Counted from the first letter of the stretch, positions 25,822-35,687 are shown. The stretch: 64,000 nucleotides of DNA from Cytophagaceae bacterium (GCA_027488865.1 JAIYAU010000018.1:66635-130634); one strand, 5' to 3'. Made by a program: numbers and translations. Notes: a model not told the origin generated them from the sequence alone.

Positions 25822-28059
25822 ATGCCCAGCCTAAAATTTACAATTATTTTTTTTGTCTTTCTAAAGTTTGTTGTTTTAGGGCAGGATTTTAATGATTATA
25901 AAATAATAGAATCTAGTGGGGAGATTCCCAAAGATTTTACAATGTTTTCTTCCGAAACTTTCGACTTGGAAAAGTCAAATATTTCAAAGGAAGACGCAAG
26001 ATTTGAAAGAAAATCAAAGAAGAAGTTTTATCTAACAACCAGTTTTGAAATTCACGATTGGTTATATAGTGGAAAAATTATATTTAATGATCCATTTTCT
26101 AGTTATGCAAGTAAAATTCTAGATGTTATTTTGCAAAATAACAAAGAATTAAGATCTAAGCTTAGAGTTTACACCATCAAAGATCCAAATGTAAATGCTT
26201 TCGCCACTAACAACGGAATCATTTTGGTAAATGAAGGTATGATATCCCAACTGGAAAATGAGGCTCAACTGGCTTTTATTTTGTGCCATGAAATTGCCCA
26301 TTTTGTAAAAAAACATGTGATTAATGAATACGTTGAGCAGCAAAAAATTATTAAAAACAAGTCCATTTATAAGTACAAGGGGAATATTGAAAAAAGATTT
26401 GCCATAAATCGGTATTCTAAAGAAACAGAAACTGAAGCAGATCTTGAAGGTCTTGAGTTGTACCTTAAATCTCCATATAGTATTGAGGAGTTAGATGGAG
26501 CCTTTGATTTAATGAAATATGCCTATTTACCATTTGATGATATCCCTTTTGAAAAGTCATTTTTCGAAACTAGTACTTTTAAACTCCCACAGCGTTTATT
26601 TTTAGACACTTTAAATGAAATTTCACATGAGGATGAGGAAGATGATGTTAAAAGTACTCATCCAAGTACAAAAACAAGAAGAGATAAAATTGCATTTCAG
26701 CTAAAAGGCAAATCTAATAATAGCAAAAAGGTGTTTATTGCAACTACCAAAGAGGAATTTAATAAAATTAGAAAAATGTCGCGATATGAGGTGGTTAATC
26801 TATATTTAGATAATAATCAACCAGTTGAGGCAATTTATAATGCTTATATGTTGCTGAAAGATAATCCTAAAAGCAAGTACCTAAAAAAACAAATAGTTAA
26901 ATCGTTGTACCTGATTAGTAAGTACAAAAATGCTAATAATGAGAACCAAGTAGTTAATTATGAGTCTACCATGGAAGGCAATCAGCAACAAATACATTAC
27001 TTTCTAGAGAAAATAGCGAGTAATGAAATGAATGCCCTTGCTGTAAAACAATTGTGGCGTTTATCTAAAGAGTATCCTAACGATAAGGAATTAGACTCAC
27101 TTAAATTTGATTTATTAAAAAATTTGGTTGAACAACATTATTCAAGCATCACTGCATTTAAAAGTAAATTAGAAGATGAGAATGTTAAAGAATCAACAGA
27201 GGATGAAGATAACAAAAGGGAGGGCAAGTACAAAAAACTTAAAGAGAAGAAACAAAAGGTCGAAGAACAAACTGAAACAGCTAATTTTGAATATGTTTTT
27301 GTAGATGAAATGCAAAATCCTGATTTTGTAAATGCCTATAATCAATTTACTAAGGACAAATTTACCAAGGAGAACGTACAACTTACCGAAAGAGAAAAAA
27401 TGAAAATTGTAAAAAAAGAAATTAGGCAGCGAAAACGAATCAATAGAAAGGGTCATTCTTTTGGTATTGACAAGCTGGTTGTTTCTAATCCATTGTATAT
27501 AAAATTAGATGAACGTAGAGAGCAAAAAAGAAAATATTTAGCATCAGAAGAAGCTGAGCTAAAGTTTATTGACAATCTAAAGTTAAATGCTAATCTAGCT
27601 AAAATCGATATTGAGGTCTTGGATGACCTCGACTCTAAATCATATACCTCAGAAAAGTTTAATGATTATTGTTATCTTAATAACTGGCTCGATCAATCTG
27701 TAGGTCATATTGATCAAGACGTAAATGTGGTTAATTTAAATAAGGAAAAAACAGATGCTTTGATAAGAAAATATGGAACAAAATATTTTTGTCAAATGGG
27801 TGTTATTAATCTCAGAGAGGATAAGGATATTACACCATTAGATATATGTTTAGTTGTGGTACCATATACTGCTCCTTTTGTACTTGCTAAGGTATTAATG
27901 CCTGAATATGAAACATATTTTTATTACCTACTTTTTGATTTGGAATCTGGCAAAATGATAAATAAAAAGATATTATCAATGAATCAAAATGATTCGAAAG
28001 ATCAAATTAATTCACTATTATTCGATACTTTTTACCAATTTAAAAGAAAACCTAGATAA
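25822..28059 (+). CDS. M48-family metallopeptidase with TPR-like and unknown C-terminal regions
   Basis: A 745-residue exported protein with signal peptide (FTIIFFVFLKFVVLGQ). The M48 domain lies at about 75-215: NAFATNNGIILVNEGMIS, zinc motif LCHEIAHFVKKHV (HEXXH) and third ligand in ETEADLEGLELY. A helical region with a TPR-like pair follows (VVNLYLDNNQPVEAIYNAYM). Then comes a Lys/Glu-rich charged stretch (about 450-475) and a C-terminal domain (about 560-745) that I do not recognise. Bacterial relatives such as BepA and LoiP work in envelope quality control in the periplasm. The beta-barrel gene begins 4 nt after its stop, which suggests a functional pair. Confidence 0.87.
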   Translation: MPSLKFTIIFFVFLKFVVLGQDFNDYKIIESSGEIPKDFTMFSSETFDLEKSNISKEDARFERKSKKKFYLTTSFEIHDWLYSGKIIFNDPFSSYASKILDVILQNNKELRSKLRVYTIKDPNVNAFATNNGIILVNEGMISQLENEAQLAFILCHEIAHFVKKHVINEYVEQQKIIKNKSIYKYKGNIEKRFAINRYSKETETEADLEGLELYLKSPYSIEELDGAFDLMKYAYLPFDDIPFEKSFFETSTFKLPQRLFLDTLNEISHEDEEDDVKSTHPSTKTRRDKIAFQLKGKSNNSKKVFIATTKEEFNKIRKMSRYEVVNLYLDNNQPVEAIYNAYMLLKDNPKSKYLKKQIVKSLYLISKYKNANNENQVVNYESTMEGNQQQIHYFLEKIASNEMNALAVKQLWRLSKEYPNDKELDSLKFDLLKNLVEQHYSSITAFKSKLEDENVKESTEDEDNKREGKYKKLKEKKQKVEEQTETANFEYVFVDEMQNPDFVNAYNQFTKDKFTKENVQLTEREKMKIVKKEIRQRKRINRKGHSFGIDKLVVSNPLYIKLDERREQKRKYLASEEAELKFIDNLKLNANLAKIDIEVLDDLDSKSYTSEKFNDYCYLNNWLDQSVGHIDQDVNVVNLNKEKTDALIRKYGTKYFCQMGVINLREDKDITPLDICLVVVPYTAPFVLAKVLMPEYETYFYYLLFDLESGKMINKKILSMNQNDSKDQINSLLFDTFYQFKRKPR

Positions 28060-28063
28060 TATT

Positions 28064-28723
28064 ATGCGAATAGTAGCAATAATCATTTTTTTTGGAAGTT
28101 ATGTAGTAGCACAACCTGGATATCAGGGTAAAAAATTGGCCGTTGGCTACTCAAGTGCGGTTGGTATTAATTTTACTACTAATACATATCAAAACGAAAA
28201 TTCTGGGTTTAGTTTGATGGTTAAACATGTTGGTAGTGTGGAGTATACTGTTACTCGACATACTAGTTTAGGATTTTCTGTTGGCTATCAAAGGTTAGGT
28301 TCTGAAAATATTTCAATTTTAGAGAATATTTATTCTAAACCTGTTTATGCAAAAATCAGAAATATTCAACCATCTCTATATGTGAAGTTTTTTTCAAAAA
28401 AGAATGGGAATTTAAGCCCTTTTGGACTTTACTATAAGTTGATGGTTTCTCAAAACTACTATAAGGCATTGGACAGTGTAAATGATAAAGTTTTAGCGCA
28501 ACTCAACGATAATTACGGTCTCACCTTTGGGATAGGTAAAACTAGAATTATTAAAAATGCGATTATTGTTGATTATTCCTTAGATTTTGCTGTAAATTTA
28601 GGCACTGATAGCGAACTAAGTGAAGAGGGTTCGGAAATCATGAGTGCTATCAATTATTCTTTAGGTGTAAATAATATAATTTTATTTAAGGTAGGGCTAG
28701 GTTGGTTACCACCTATTAGATAA
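28064..28723 (+). CDS. small outer membrane beta-barrel-like protein
   Basis: 219 residues from the ATG at 28064 (the open frame extends upstream into the peptidase gene, but this ATG gives a signal peptide, RIVAIIIFFGSYVVAQ). The rest is made of alternating hydrophobic strands such as KLAVGYSSAVGINF, SLGFSVGYQRLGS, IQPSLYVKFFS and YGLTFGIGKTRI, ending in IILFKVGLGWLPPIR, as expected of an 8- to 10-stranded barrel. No specific family. It is translationally close (4 nt) to the M48 peptidase and may be its substrate or partner; this is inference. Confidence 0.75.
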   Translation: MRIVAIIIFFGSYVVAQPGYQGKKLAVGYSSAVGINFTTNTYQNENSGFSLMVKHVGSVEYTVTRHTSLGFSVGYQRLGSENISILENIYSKPVYAKIRNIQPSLYVKFFSKKNGNLSPFGLYYKLMVSQNYYKALDSVNDKVLAQLNDNYGLTFGIGKTRIIKNAIIVDYSLDFAVNLGTDSELSEEGSEIMSAINYSLGVNNIILFKVGLGWLPPIR

Positions 28724-28817
28724 TCCAAAGTCTCAACACTATTTTTGTGACAGATATCAATGACTAAAACAAAAAGCTAATTTTAATTTGCTTTTAAAAA
28801 AATATTAGCCAATTTGC

Positions 28818-28850
28818 TTGTATTTAAAGGAGATTGGTAATTTATTTTTG
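28818..28850 (+). promoter_or_regulatory. promoter for the esterase gene
   Basis: TTG (28818-28820), 22-nt spacer and TATTTTTG (28843-28850), which fits the Bacteroidota pattern TTG-N17-23-TAnnTTTG. The esterase start follows 47 nt downstream. Confidence 0.55.
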
Positions 28851-28897
28851 TAATCAAATCTAGCTTATCATTTTTAGCTAATGGAAACGCCATTTTA

Positions 28898-29626
28898 ATG
28901 AATAGAGAATATCAAAAATGGAGAAGTAGATACCTTAACAGGGATATGGAATTGCTTGTGTTTGGCGACAGAGGCAAGAGGGTTTTATTTTTTCCTACTA
29001 GAAAGGCGAGGTTCTACGATTACGAAAATTGGGGGGTTATTGAGGCTGTAAAATACAAAATTGAAGCAGGCGAATATCAAATTATTTGTGTTGATAGTAT
29101 AGACGCTGAAAGCTTTTATAACCTTAGAATAGCACCTAAAGATCGAATATTGAGGCATTTAGAATATGAAAAATATATACTACATGAAGTATTGCCTTTT
29201 ACTGAAAAGAAAAATCCCAAAAGTGATTTAATTGTAGCAGGGTGTAGCTTGGGTGCATATCATGCAGTTAACCTAAGCTTGCGTCACCCTCATTTAATGC
29301 AAAGTGTGGTTGGAATGAGTGGACGATATGACCTTACTCAAGGTATGCGTACATTTAAAGATCTTTTTCAAGGTTATGTAGATGAAAATGTTTATTTAAA
29401 CACGCCAAATAGATTTATTACTCACTTAGAAGATGCCACTTATCTCGACAAAATAAAGCAATTGGATATAACAATAGCAATTGGTAGAGAAGATGCATTT
29501 TTACAGGATAATCAATTTTTGAGTAAAATTCTGTCTGAAAAACAAATCAAGCATAATCTGTATATTTGGAATGGCGAAGCACATAATCCTGTAGATTGGA
29601 AAAGGATGGCTCAATTATATTTTTAA
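28898..29626 (+). CDS. alpha/beta hydrolase, esterase D (PHB depolymerase)-like
   Basis: A 242-residue cytoplasmic alpha/beta hydrolase. The nucleophile elbow is VAGCSLGAYHAVNLSLRHP (GxSxG with Ser), the acid is probably in AIGREDAFLQDN, and the catalytic His in WNGEAHNPVDWKRM. The start MNREYQKWRSRYLNRDMELLVFG is typical of a Bacteroidota esterase group of unknown substrate. It has its own promoter and shares a bidirectional terminator with the convergent efp gene. Confidence 0.85.
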   Translation: MNREYQKWRSRYLNRDMELLVFGDRGKRVLFFPTRKARFYDYENWGVIEAVKYKIEAGEYQIICVDSIDAESFYNLRIAPKDRILRHLEYEKYILHEVLPFTEKKNPKSDLIVAGCSLGAYHAVNLSLRHPHLMQSVVGMSGRYDLTQGMRTFKDLFQGYVDENVYLNTPNRFITHLEDATYLDKIKQLDITIAIGREDAFLQDNQFLSKILSEKQIKHNLYIWNGEAHNPVDWKRMAQLYF

Positions 29627-29628
29627 AA

Positions 29629-29652
29629 AAAAAGGGTCTTATGACCCTTTTA
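29629..29652. terminator. bidirectional terminator between the esterase gene and efp
   Basis: A perfect 9-bp stem AAAAGGGTC/GACCCTTTT with a 4-nt loop (29630-29651), A-rich on one side and T-rich on the other. It can serve both convergent genes. Confidence 0.75.
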
Positions 29653-29657
29653 AATGG

Positions 29658-30218
29658 TTATTTTACACGCTCCAGATATTCTCCAGTAACAGCATTTACC
29701 TTTATTTTTTCTCCTTGATTAACAAATAAAGGAACGTTTATCACCGCACCTGTTTCTAATGTGGCAGGTTTCATAGCTTTTGTAGCTGTATCTCCTTTTA
29801 CACCTGGTTCAGTATATGTTACTTCCATTTCTACCGTGTTAGGTCCCTCAGCAGCAATAGGGGTTTCACCATCAAAAGAAATTTTAACTTTTACACCTTC
29901 TTTTATAAATAATGCGCTATCCCCAAAAAGCACCTCGTCTATGTTTATTTGGTCAAAAGTTTCGTTGTCCATCACAACAAAAGTTTCTCCATCTTTGTAA
30001 AGGACATTGTACTCTTTTACATCTACTCGAACAAAGTCCAAACCTTCTCCTGCTCTAAAGCGATTTTCGATGGTTTTACCATTTCGTACGTTTTTCATTT
30101 TTACTTGATAAAACGCCCTTAAGTTGCCTGGGGTGCGATGTTCGTATTCTGTTACTTGAACAAGCTCGTTATTGTATCTAATAAAACAGCCTTTGAATAA
30201 GTCTCCGGTATCTGCCAT
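29658..30218 (-). CDS. efp: translation elongation factor P
   Basis: 186 residues, normal EF-P length, with KOW-like domain I and two OB domains (SFDGETPIAAEGPNTVEMEV is the domain II/III signature area). EF-P rescues ribosomes stalled at polyproline. The domain I loop that enters the peptidyl-transferase centre reads EHRTPGNLRAF. The residue aligned with the modified Lys34 of E. coli EF-P is Asn32, with Arg34 two residues on, so neither the EpmA-lysine nor the EarP-arginine position is standard. A good promoter lies upstream on the minus strand. Confidence 0.95.
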   Translation of the reverse strand: MADTGDLFKGCFIRYNNELVQVTEYEHRTPGNLRAFYQVKMKNVRNGKTIENRFRAGEGLDFVRVDVKEYNVLYKDGETFVVMDNETFDQINIDEVLFGDSALFIKEGVKVKISFDGETPIAAEGPNTVEMEVTYTEPGVKGDTATKAMKPATLETGAVINVPLFVNQGEKIKVNAVTGEYLERVK

Positions 30219-30244
30219 GTCTATAATTGTTTTAATTTTCGTAG

Positions 30245-30273
30245 CAAAATTACTATTTCTATTGACAACTCAA
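30245..30273 (-). promoter_or_regulatory. promoter for efp
   Basis: On the minus strand: TTG (30273-30271), 18-nt spacer and TAATTTTG (30252-30245), matching TTG-N17-23-TAnnTTTG, 26 nt before the efp start. Confidence 0.6.
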
Positions 30274-30432
30274 AACAATTATGCAGGAGCTAACTTTAAA
30301 AAGCATTAAGATTGCCAAGCTACTTTTTACTCCTATTTTATTTAAAAAATCTTATGTACTCGAAAACTAGGCAAATTTTAATTTAAATAATTACATTTTT
30401 TTGTTAACAATATTTTTCTCACCTCAATTGAG

Positions 30433-30440
30433 TAATTTTG
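30433..30440 (+). promoter_or_regulatory. -7 promoter box for ruvB
   Basis: TAATTTTG matches TAnnTTTG and lies 20 nt before the ruvB ATG. No clear -33 element at normal spacing. Confidence 0.45.
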
Positions 30441-30460
30441 TGTTTATAATAATATAAGAA

Positions 30461-31486
30461 ATGCGTGAAGATTACCTAAAGGGTGACAAAGATGATTTAG
30501 CTCCTTCCGATAAGGAATTAGATAAGGCACTTCGGCCAATCAGTTTTGATGATTTTGCAGGTCAGGACAAAGTGGTAGAAAATTTAAAAGTTTTTGTATA
30601 TGCTGCCAAGCAAAGAGGAGAGGCCTTAGATCACGTTCTTTTGCATGGTCCTCCGGGTTTGGGCAAAACAACCCTTTCTAGCATAATAGCCAACGAATTA
30701 GGTTCAAGCATTAAAATTACCTCTGGACCAGTGCTTGATAAACCAAGTGATTTGGCTGGGCTATTAACCAATCTAGATACCCACGACGTTTTGTTTATTG
30801 ATGAAATTCATAGGCTTAATCCAGTGGTAGAAGAGTATTTGTATTCAGCAATGGAGGATTATAGAATTGATATCATGTTAGATTCAGGGCCCAATGCGAG
30901 AACAGTACAAATTGGACTAAATCCTTTTACTTTGATAGGTGCTACTACTCGGGCTGGTCTGCTTACTTCTCCTTTGCGAGCTAGATTTGGAATTAATGCA
31001 AGATTGGAATATTATGATGCTAAGTTACTTACTACCATCGTTACACGGTCGGCGGACATTTTAGGATCACCCATATTAGAAGAGGCTGCATTTGAAATAG
31101 CCCGTAGAAGCAGAGGGACACCAAGAATTGCAAACAATTTATTACGAAGAACTAGAGATTTTGCGCAAATAAAGGGGAATGGAATTATTACCGTGGAAAT
31201 TGCCAAAATGGCTTTAACAGCCTTGGATGTAGATCAAAATGGGCTGGATGAAATGGACAACAGAATTTTATTGACTATCATTGATAAATTTAAAGGTGGT
31301 CCTGTAGGTTTATCTACTATTGCCACTGCAGTAGGAGATGAGGCAGAGACTATTGAAGAGGTATATGAGCCTTTTTTAATTCAGGAAGGTTATCTCAAGC
31401 GGACTTCTAGGGGAAGGGAAGCAACTGAATTGGCTTATAAACATTTGAAAATGTTGCCACCTGCTAAAACTGGTTCTTTATTTTGA
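30461..31486 (+). CDS. ruvB: Holliday junction branch migration ATPase RuvB
   Basis: 341 residues, the usual RuvB length. With RuvA and RuvC it drives branch migration of Holliday junctions in recombination and repair. Walker A is [13 protein letters not shown], Walker B is [12 protein letters not shown], sensor I is LIGATTRAG and the arginine-finger region is SPLRARFG. The winged-helix DNA-binding domain closes the protein ([21 protein letters not shown]). Transcribed alone, with no ruvA or ruvC nearby. Confidence 0.98.
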   Translation: MREDYLKGDKDDLAPSDKELDKALRPISFDDFAGQDKVVENLKVFVYAAKQRGEALDHVLLHGPPGLGKTTLSSIIANELGSSIKITSGPVLDKPSDLAGLLTNLDTHDVLFIDEIHRLNPVVEEYLYSAMEDYRIDIMLDSGPNARTVQIGLNPFTLIGATTRAGLLTSPLRARFGINARLEYYDAKLLTTIVTRSADILGSPILEEAAFEIARRSRGTPRIANNLLRRTRDFAQIKGNGIITVEIAKMALTALDVDQNGLDEMDNRILLTIIDKFKGGPVGLSTIATAVGDEAETIEEVYEPFLIQEGYLKRTSRGREATELAYKHLKMLPPAKTGSLF

Positions 31487-31680
31487 ATGCGTAGATAAAT
31501 AACCAAGCCACTCCCAGATTAAAAATATTTTTTAAAAAATAACTGAGTTGTTCAAACTATTTTGTTGGATTTTGTAATTGTCTTGAATAAGATAGGTTTT
31601 TATGATATTTTTGATTTTTGAAATACTTGGTACTTTTATGCTAAGTCGATAAACTTGGTCTTTATTACAACTTATTTATC

Positions 31681-32514
31681 ATGAACAAGATTTTTGGAGG
31701 CCTAAGTGAACTACAGCAAAGGATAATAGCTGGTTCATTTGGTGCAATTGTAGTTATAAATGCCATCAGATGGAGTGAATGGAGTTATTTTGTACTTTTT
31801 TTTCTTATTTGTTTGTTTGCACAGCAAGAGTTTTATAAATTATTAATTGCTGATAAAAAACGTCCAAACGATATCTTTGGCACTGTGATTGGTTTGGTGA
31901 TTTACACATTGGTTTTTTTTATAGAAAAAAAATTCCTTACGCCCAAATATTACATGGCACTTTTGCCATTATGTGCCTTTGTATTTATTTACGAACTTTA
32001 TTACAGTAAAAAGAAGCCGTTTAATAACGTGGCCTACACTTTTTTGGGGATATTGTATGTTGCCATGCCATTTTCCATGTTAGTTTCTGCTGGATTTATA
32101 AGTGGAGAATATAGCTGGCAAATTATGATGGGAATTCTTTTACTGTTATGGGGTAGTGACACAGGGGCGTATTTTGCTGGTAAAAATTTTGGCAAAACAA
32201 AGTTGTTTCCAAGAGTATCTCCTGGCAAAACATGGGAAGGAACCTTTGGTGGTGCGGCCCTTTCACTTACAACTGCGTATGTGGTTTCTATTTTTTTTAC
32301 TGATCTTCCTATGTGGAAATGGCTAATTTTATCAATTATAATAGTGGTTGCAGGAAGTTATGGCGATTTAATAGAATCGTCATTTAAACGTAGCCTAGAA
32401 ATAAAGGACTCAGGAAGTGCTATCCCTGGTCATGGAGGCTTTTTAGACAGATTTGATGGTTTGTTGTTGTCCGCACCGTTTGTTGTCACTTTCTTGGAGT
32501 TGTTTAACTTTTAA
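31681..32514 (+). CDS. cdsA: phosphatidate cytidylyltransferase
   Basis: 277 residues with about eight membrane helices. CdsA makes CDP-diacylglycerol from CTP and phosphatidate in the inner membrane. The family signature is at the C-terminal side: SPGKTWEGTFGG, then GDLIESSFKRSLEIKDSGSAIPGHGGFLDRFDGLL with the metal-binding Asp. It precedes psd by 51 nt, so two successive parts of phosphatidylethanolamine synthesis are side by side. Confidence 0.95.
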   Translation: MNKIFGGLSELQQRIIAGSFGAIVVINAIRWSEWSYFVLFFLICLFAQQEFYKLLIADKKRPNDIFGTVIGLVIYTLVFFIEKKFLTPKYYMALLPLCAFVFIYELYYSKKKPFNNVAYTFLGILYVAMPFSMLVSAGFISGEYSWQIMMGILLLLWGSDTGAYFAGKNFGKTKLFPRVSPGKTWEGTFGGAALSLTTAYVVSIFFTDLPMWKWLILSIIIVVAGSYGDLIESSFKRSLEIKDSGSAIPGHGGFLDRFDGLLLSAPFVVTFLELFNF

Positions 32515-32565
32515 TCTTTTCATGGCCAAGTTAGTAAGTTTTAAATTCTTTCTTATTTTTGCAAT

Positions 32566-33219
32566 ATGTTCCATAAAGAAGGTAATCAATCTATAATTGC
32601 TGCAATTTTATCTACAGCATTTTTAAACATTTTATCATTTTTGGTATTTCCTCAAAATGGTATTTTACATATTGTGACACTAGTTTTTTCATTGATATTT
32701 TTGGGTATTATTTTACAATTTTTCAGAAATCCTAGAAGACACACTATTATCAATAATTCCCAAGTAATTGCTCCAGCGGATGGTAAAGTGGTGGTGATAG
32801 AAAATACTGACGAATTAGAATATTTCAACGGACAAAGAAAGCAGATTTCGATATTTATGTCGCCTTTTAATGTCCATGTTAATAGAAATCCAGTGTCTGG
32901 CATAGTAACCTATTTTAAATACCATCCAGGTAAATACCTAGTGGCTTGGCATCCAAAATCAAGCACAGAAAACGAAAGAACTACTTGTGTGGTTAAAAAT
33001 GAACTTGGAATAGAGGTACTGTTTAGACAAATAGCTGGTGCCTTGGCCAAACGAATTGTTTGGTATGTGGATAAAGGAGATCAAGTAGTTCAAGGTCAAG
33101 AGTTTGGTTTTATTAAATTTGGCTCAAGGGTCGATGTTTTTGTGCCTATTACAGCTAAGATTAATGTAGAAATTGGACAGAAGGTAAGAGGAGGAGAAAC
33201 GGTAATAGCAACTTTTTAA
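32566..33219 (+). CDS. psd: phosphatidylserine decarboxylase proenzyme
   Basis: 217 residues, the short (type II) Psd form. It is made as a proenzyme and cut to give a pyruvoyl group that decarboxylates phosphatidylserine to phosphatidylethanolamine. The cleavage site is in IKFGSRVDVF, between Gly186 and Ser187. Other conserved parts are IAPADGKVVVIE and SIFMSPFNVHVNRNPV. An N-terminal hydrophobic region (about 10-50) anchors it in the inner membrane. Lies between cdsA and ugd at about 50-nt spacings, probably one operon. Confidence 0.95.
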   Translation: MFHKEGNQSIIAAILSTAFLNILSFLVFPQNGILHIVTLVFSLIFLGIILQFFRNPRRHTIINNSQVIAPADGKVVVIENTDELEYFNGQRKQISIFMSPFNVHVNRNPVSGIVTYFKYHPGKYLVAWHPKSSTENERTTCVVKNELGIEVLFRQIAGALAKRIVWYVDKGDQVVQGQEFGFIKFGSRVDVFVPITAKINVEIGQKVRGGETVIATF

Positions 33220-33267
33220 TTAAATAAAAACCTGAATTTTCAACTAAAAAATTATTAAAACTAAAGT

Positions 33268-34590
33268 ATGAAAGTAGTAATTGTAGGAACGGGATACGTA
33301 GGCTTAGTAACAGGCACATGTTTGGCAGAAGTAGGTATTGAAGTAACATGTGTAGACATTGATACTAAGAAAATCGAAAATCTTAAAAATGGGATTTTAC
33401 CCATTTACGAACCGGGCCTTGAAGAAATGGTAATTCGTAACTTTAAAAGTCATAAGTTATCATTCTCTACCAACTTAGCTGAAAGTATTCAAGGTGCCTC
33501 TGCAGCTTTTATTGCTGTAGGTACGCCTCCTGATGAAGATGGAAGTGCTGATCTTAAATATGTACTTGGTGTAGCATCAGAAATAGGTAAAAGCATGAGT
33601 GATTATCTTGTGGTAATTACAAAAAGCACTGTGCCAGTGGGTACCGCCAAAAAAGTGAGGGAGGCTTTGGAAAAATCACTTGCTGATAGAAATATAAATA
33701 TTTCATTTGATGTAGCCTCTAATCCTGAATTCTTAAAAGAAGGTGCTGCTGTAGAAGACTTTTTGAAACCCGACCGTATTGTAATTGGTGTAGAATCCGA
33801 GAAGGCGCAAGAGACTATGAATAAAATATATAAACCATTTTTATTAAATGGTCATCCTATAATTTTCATGGATATTGCATCCGCAGAAATGACCAAATAT
33901 GCGGCAAATTCAATGCTGGCTACGAAAATTAGTTTTATGAATGACATTGCCAATCTTTGTGAAATAATGGGTGCAGATGTAAACATGGTTCGTAAAGGTA
34001 TCGGTAGTGATACGCGCATAGGAAATAAATTCATATATCCAGGTATTGGATATGGAGGTTCATGTTTTCCTAAAGATGTGAAAGCATTGATAAAAACGGC
34101 AAAAGATAATGGATATACCATGCAAATTTTGAATGCCGTTGAAAGTGTAAATGAAGCTCAAAAATCAGTTCTGTTCAGTAAAATTTTAAAAAGTTTTAAT
34201 GGAAACATAGCGGGTAAAACATTCGCATTGTGGGGATTATCTTTTAAACCCAAAACGGATGACATGCGCGAGGCACCATCATTGGTACTTATCGATAAAA
34301 TTCTTAATGCAGGTGGCAAAGTAAAAGGATATGACCCAGTGGCCATGCACGAAGCTGAAAGGATGGTAGGTGACAAAATTACTTTTTGTAAAGATGCTAA
34401 TGAGGCATTAATAGATGCTGATTCCTTAATAATCGCAACAGAATGGCCTGAATTTAGAGTACCTAACTTCCAAGTGATGAAAAAACTTATGCTTGGGCAT
34501 AAAATATTTGATGGAAGAAATATCTATGATCTTAAAGAGGTGGTAGAAAATGGATTTGAGTATCACTGTATTGGAATAAAAACTGCATAA
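33268..34590 (+). CDS. ugd: UDP-glucose 6-dehydrogenase
   Basis: 440 residues. It oxidises UDP-glucose to UDP-glucuronate with two NAD. The N-terminal Rossmann motif is VGTGYVGLVTGTCLAEVG, the central helix region contains NPEFLKEGAAVEDFLKPDR, and the catalytic Cys is in GYGGSCFPKDVKAL. The C-terminal nucleotide-binding domain has GLSFKPKTDDMREAPS. The next gene makes UDP-xylose from its product, so the pair forms a two-step route to UDP-xylose. Confidence 0.97.
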   Translation: MKVVIVGTGYVGLVTGTCLAEVGIEVTCVDIDTKKIENLKNGILPIYEPGLEEMVIRNFKSHKLSFSTNLAESIQGASAAFIAVGTPPDEDGSADLKYVLGVASEIGKSMSDYLVVITKSTVPVGTAKKVREALEKSLADRNINISFDVASNPEFLKEGAAVEDFLKPDRIVIGVESEKAQETMNKIYKPFLLNGHPIIFMDIASAEMTKYAANSMLATKISFMNDIANLCEIMGADVNMVRKGIGSDTRIGNKFIYPGIGYGGSCFPKDVKALIKTAKDNGYTMQILNAVESVNEAQKSVLFSKILKSFNGNIAGKTFALWGLSFKPKTDDMREAPSLVLIDKILNAGGKVKGYDPVAMHEAERMVGDKITFCKDANEALIDADSLIIATEWPEFRVPNFQVMKKLMLGHKIFDGRNIYDLKEVVENGFEYHCIGIKTA

Positions 34591-34651
34591 CATTTAAAAC
34601 AACTTAACAAAGGCTGTTATTATTATAGTTTTTGTAAAAAATTAAATAAAA

Positions 34652-35632
34652 ATGAAAGAAAGAGTATTAATAACTGGTGCCGCAGGTTTTTTAGGTTCAC
34701 ATCTTTGTGATAGATTTATAAAAGAAGGATATGCAGTAATAGCCATGGACAACCTCATTACTGGTGACATGCGTAATATCGAGCATTTGATGCCTTTGCC
34801 TCATTTTGAATTTTATCACCATGATGTTTCGAAATATATACACATCCCTGGTGAATTAAAATATATTATGCATTTTGCTTCTCCAGCAAGTCCTATAGAT
34901 TATTTAAAAATACCAATTCAGACCTTAAAAGTAAGTTCTTTAGGTACTCATAACGTGTTGGGCTTGGCTAGAGCAAAAAAAGCTAGAGTATTGGTAGCAT
35001 CTACTTCTGAAGTATATGGTGATCCTAATGTGCATCCTCAACCAGAAGAATATTGGGGAAATGTGAACACCGTAGGACCTCGTGGTTGTTACGATGAGGC
35101 TAAAAGATTTATGGAAGCTATTACAATGGCTTATAATAATGTGCATGGAGTGGAAACACGCATCGTACGCATTTTTAATACATATGGCCCCAAAATGAGA
35201 CTAAATGATGGTAGGGCATTGCCTGCATTTATTGGTCAAGCACTTAGAGGAGAAGATATTACAGTATTTGGAGATGGTTCTCAAACAAGGTCGTTTTGTT
35301 ATGTAGATGACTTAGTAGAGGGAATATATCGTTTACTAAAAAGTGATTACCATATGCCTGTTAATGTGGGTAATCCAGTGGAAATCACTATTAAAGATTT
35401 TGCAGAAGAAGTGATAAAACTTACTGGAACTACTCAAAAAATAATATACAAAGAGTTGCCTAAAGATGATCCTAAGCAACGTAGACCAGACATAACTAAG
35501 GCCAAAGAAATTTTGGGATGGGAACCAAAAGTATCAAGAGCAGAAGGGTTGAAAATTACTTTTGATTATTTTAAATCTCTTCCTCAAGAAGAAATATTTA
35601 AGGATCATAAAGAATTTGCAAATAAGAACTAA
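34652..35632 (+). CDS. uxs: UDP-glucuronate decarboxylase (UDP-xylose synthase)
   Basis: A 326-residue extended short-chain dehydrogenase. NAD motif is [15 protein letters not shown], the substrate area is [15 protein letters not shown] (the SPA signature of this family), the catalytic Ser-Tyr-Lys set is in [10 protein letters not shown] and [10 protein letters not shown], and [18 protein letters not shown] is typical. It converts UDP-glucuronate to UDP-xylose. It follows ugd by 61 nt and ends at a strong terminator. UDP-xylose would feed the glycosyltransferases nearby. Confidence 0.95.
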   Translation: MKERVLITGAAGFLGSHLCDRFIKEGYAVIAMDNLITGDMRNIEHLMPLPHFEFYHHDVSKYIHIPGELKYIMHFASPASPIDYLKIPIQTLKVSSLGTHNVLGLARAKKARVLVASTSEVYGDPNVHPQPEEYWGNVNTVGPRGCYDEAKRFMEAITMAYNNVHGVETRIVRIFNTYGPKMRLNDGRALPAFIGQALRGEDITVFGDGSQTRSFCYVDDLVEGIYRLLKSDYHMPVNVGNPVEITIKDFAEEVIKLTGTTQKIIYKELPKDDPKQRRPDITKAKEILGWEPKVSRAEGLKITFDYFKSLPQEEIFKDHKEFANKN

Positions 35633-35649
35633 AAATAAATTTTCCAATT

Positions 35650-35687
35650 AAAAGGCCAAGTAGTTAATTCTACTTGGCCTTTTTTTA
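35650..35687 (+). terminator. rho-independent terminator after the UDP-xylose synthase gene
   Basis: A perfect 13-bp stem (AAAGGCCAAGTAG at 35651-35663 with 35670-35682) and 6-nt loop, followed by Ts. It ends the cdsA-psd-ugd-uxs unit. Confidence 0.9.
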
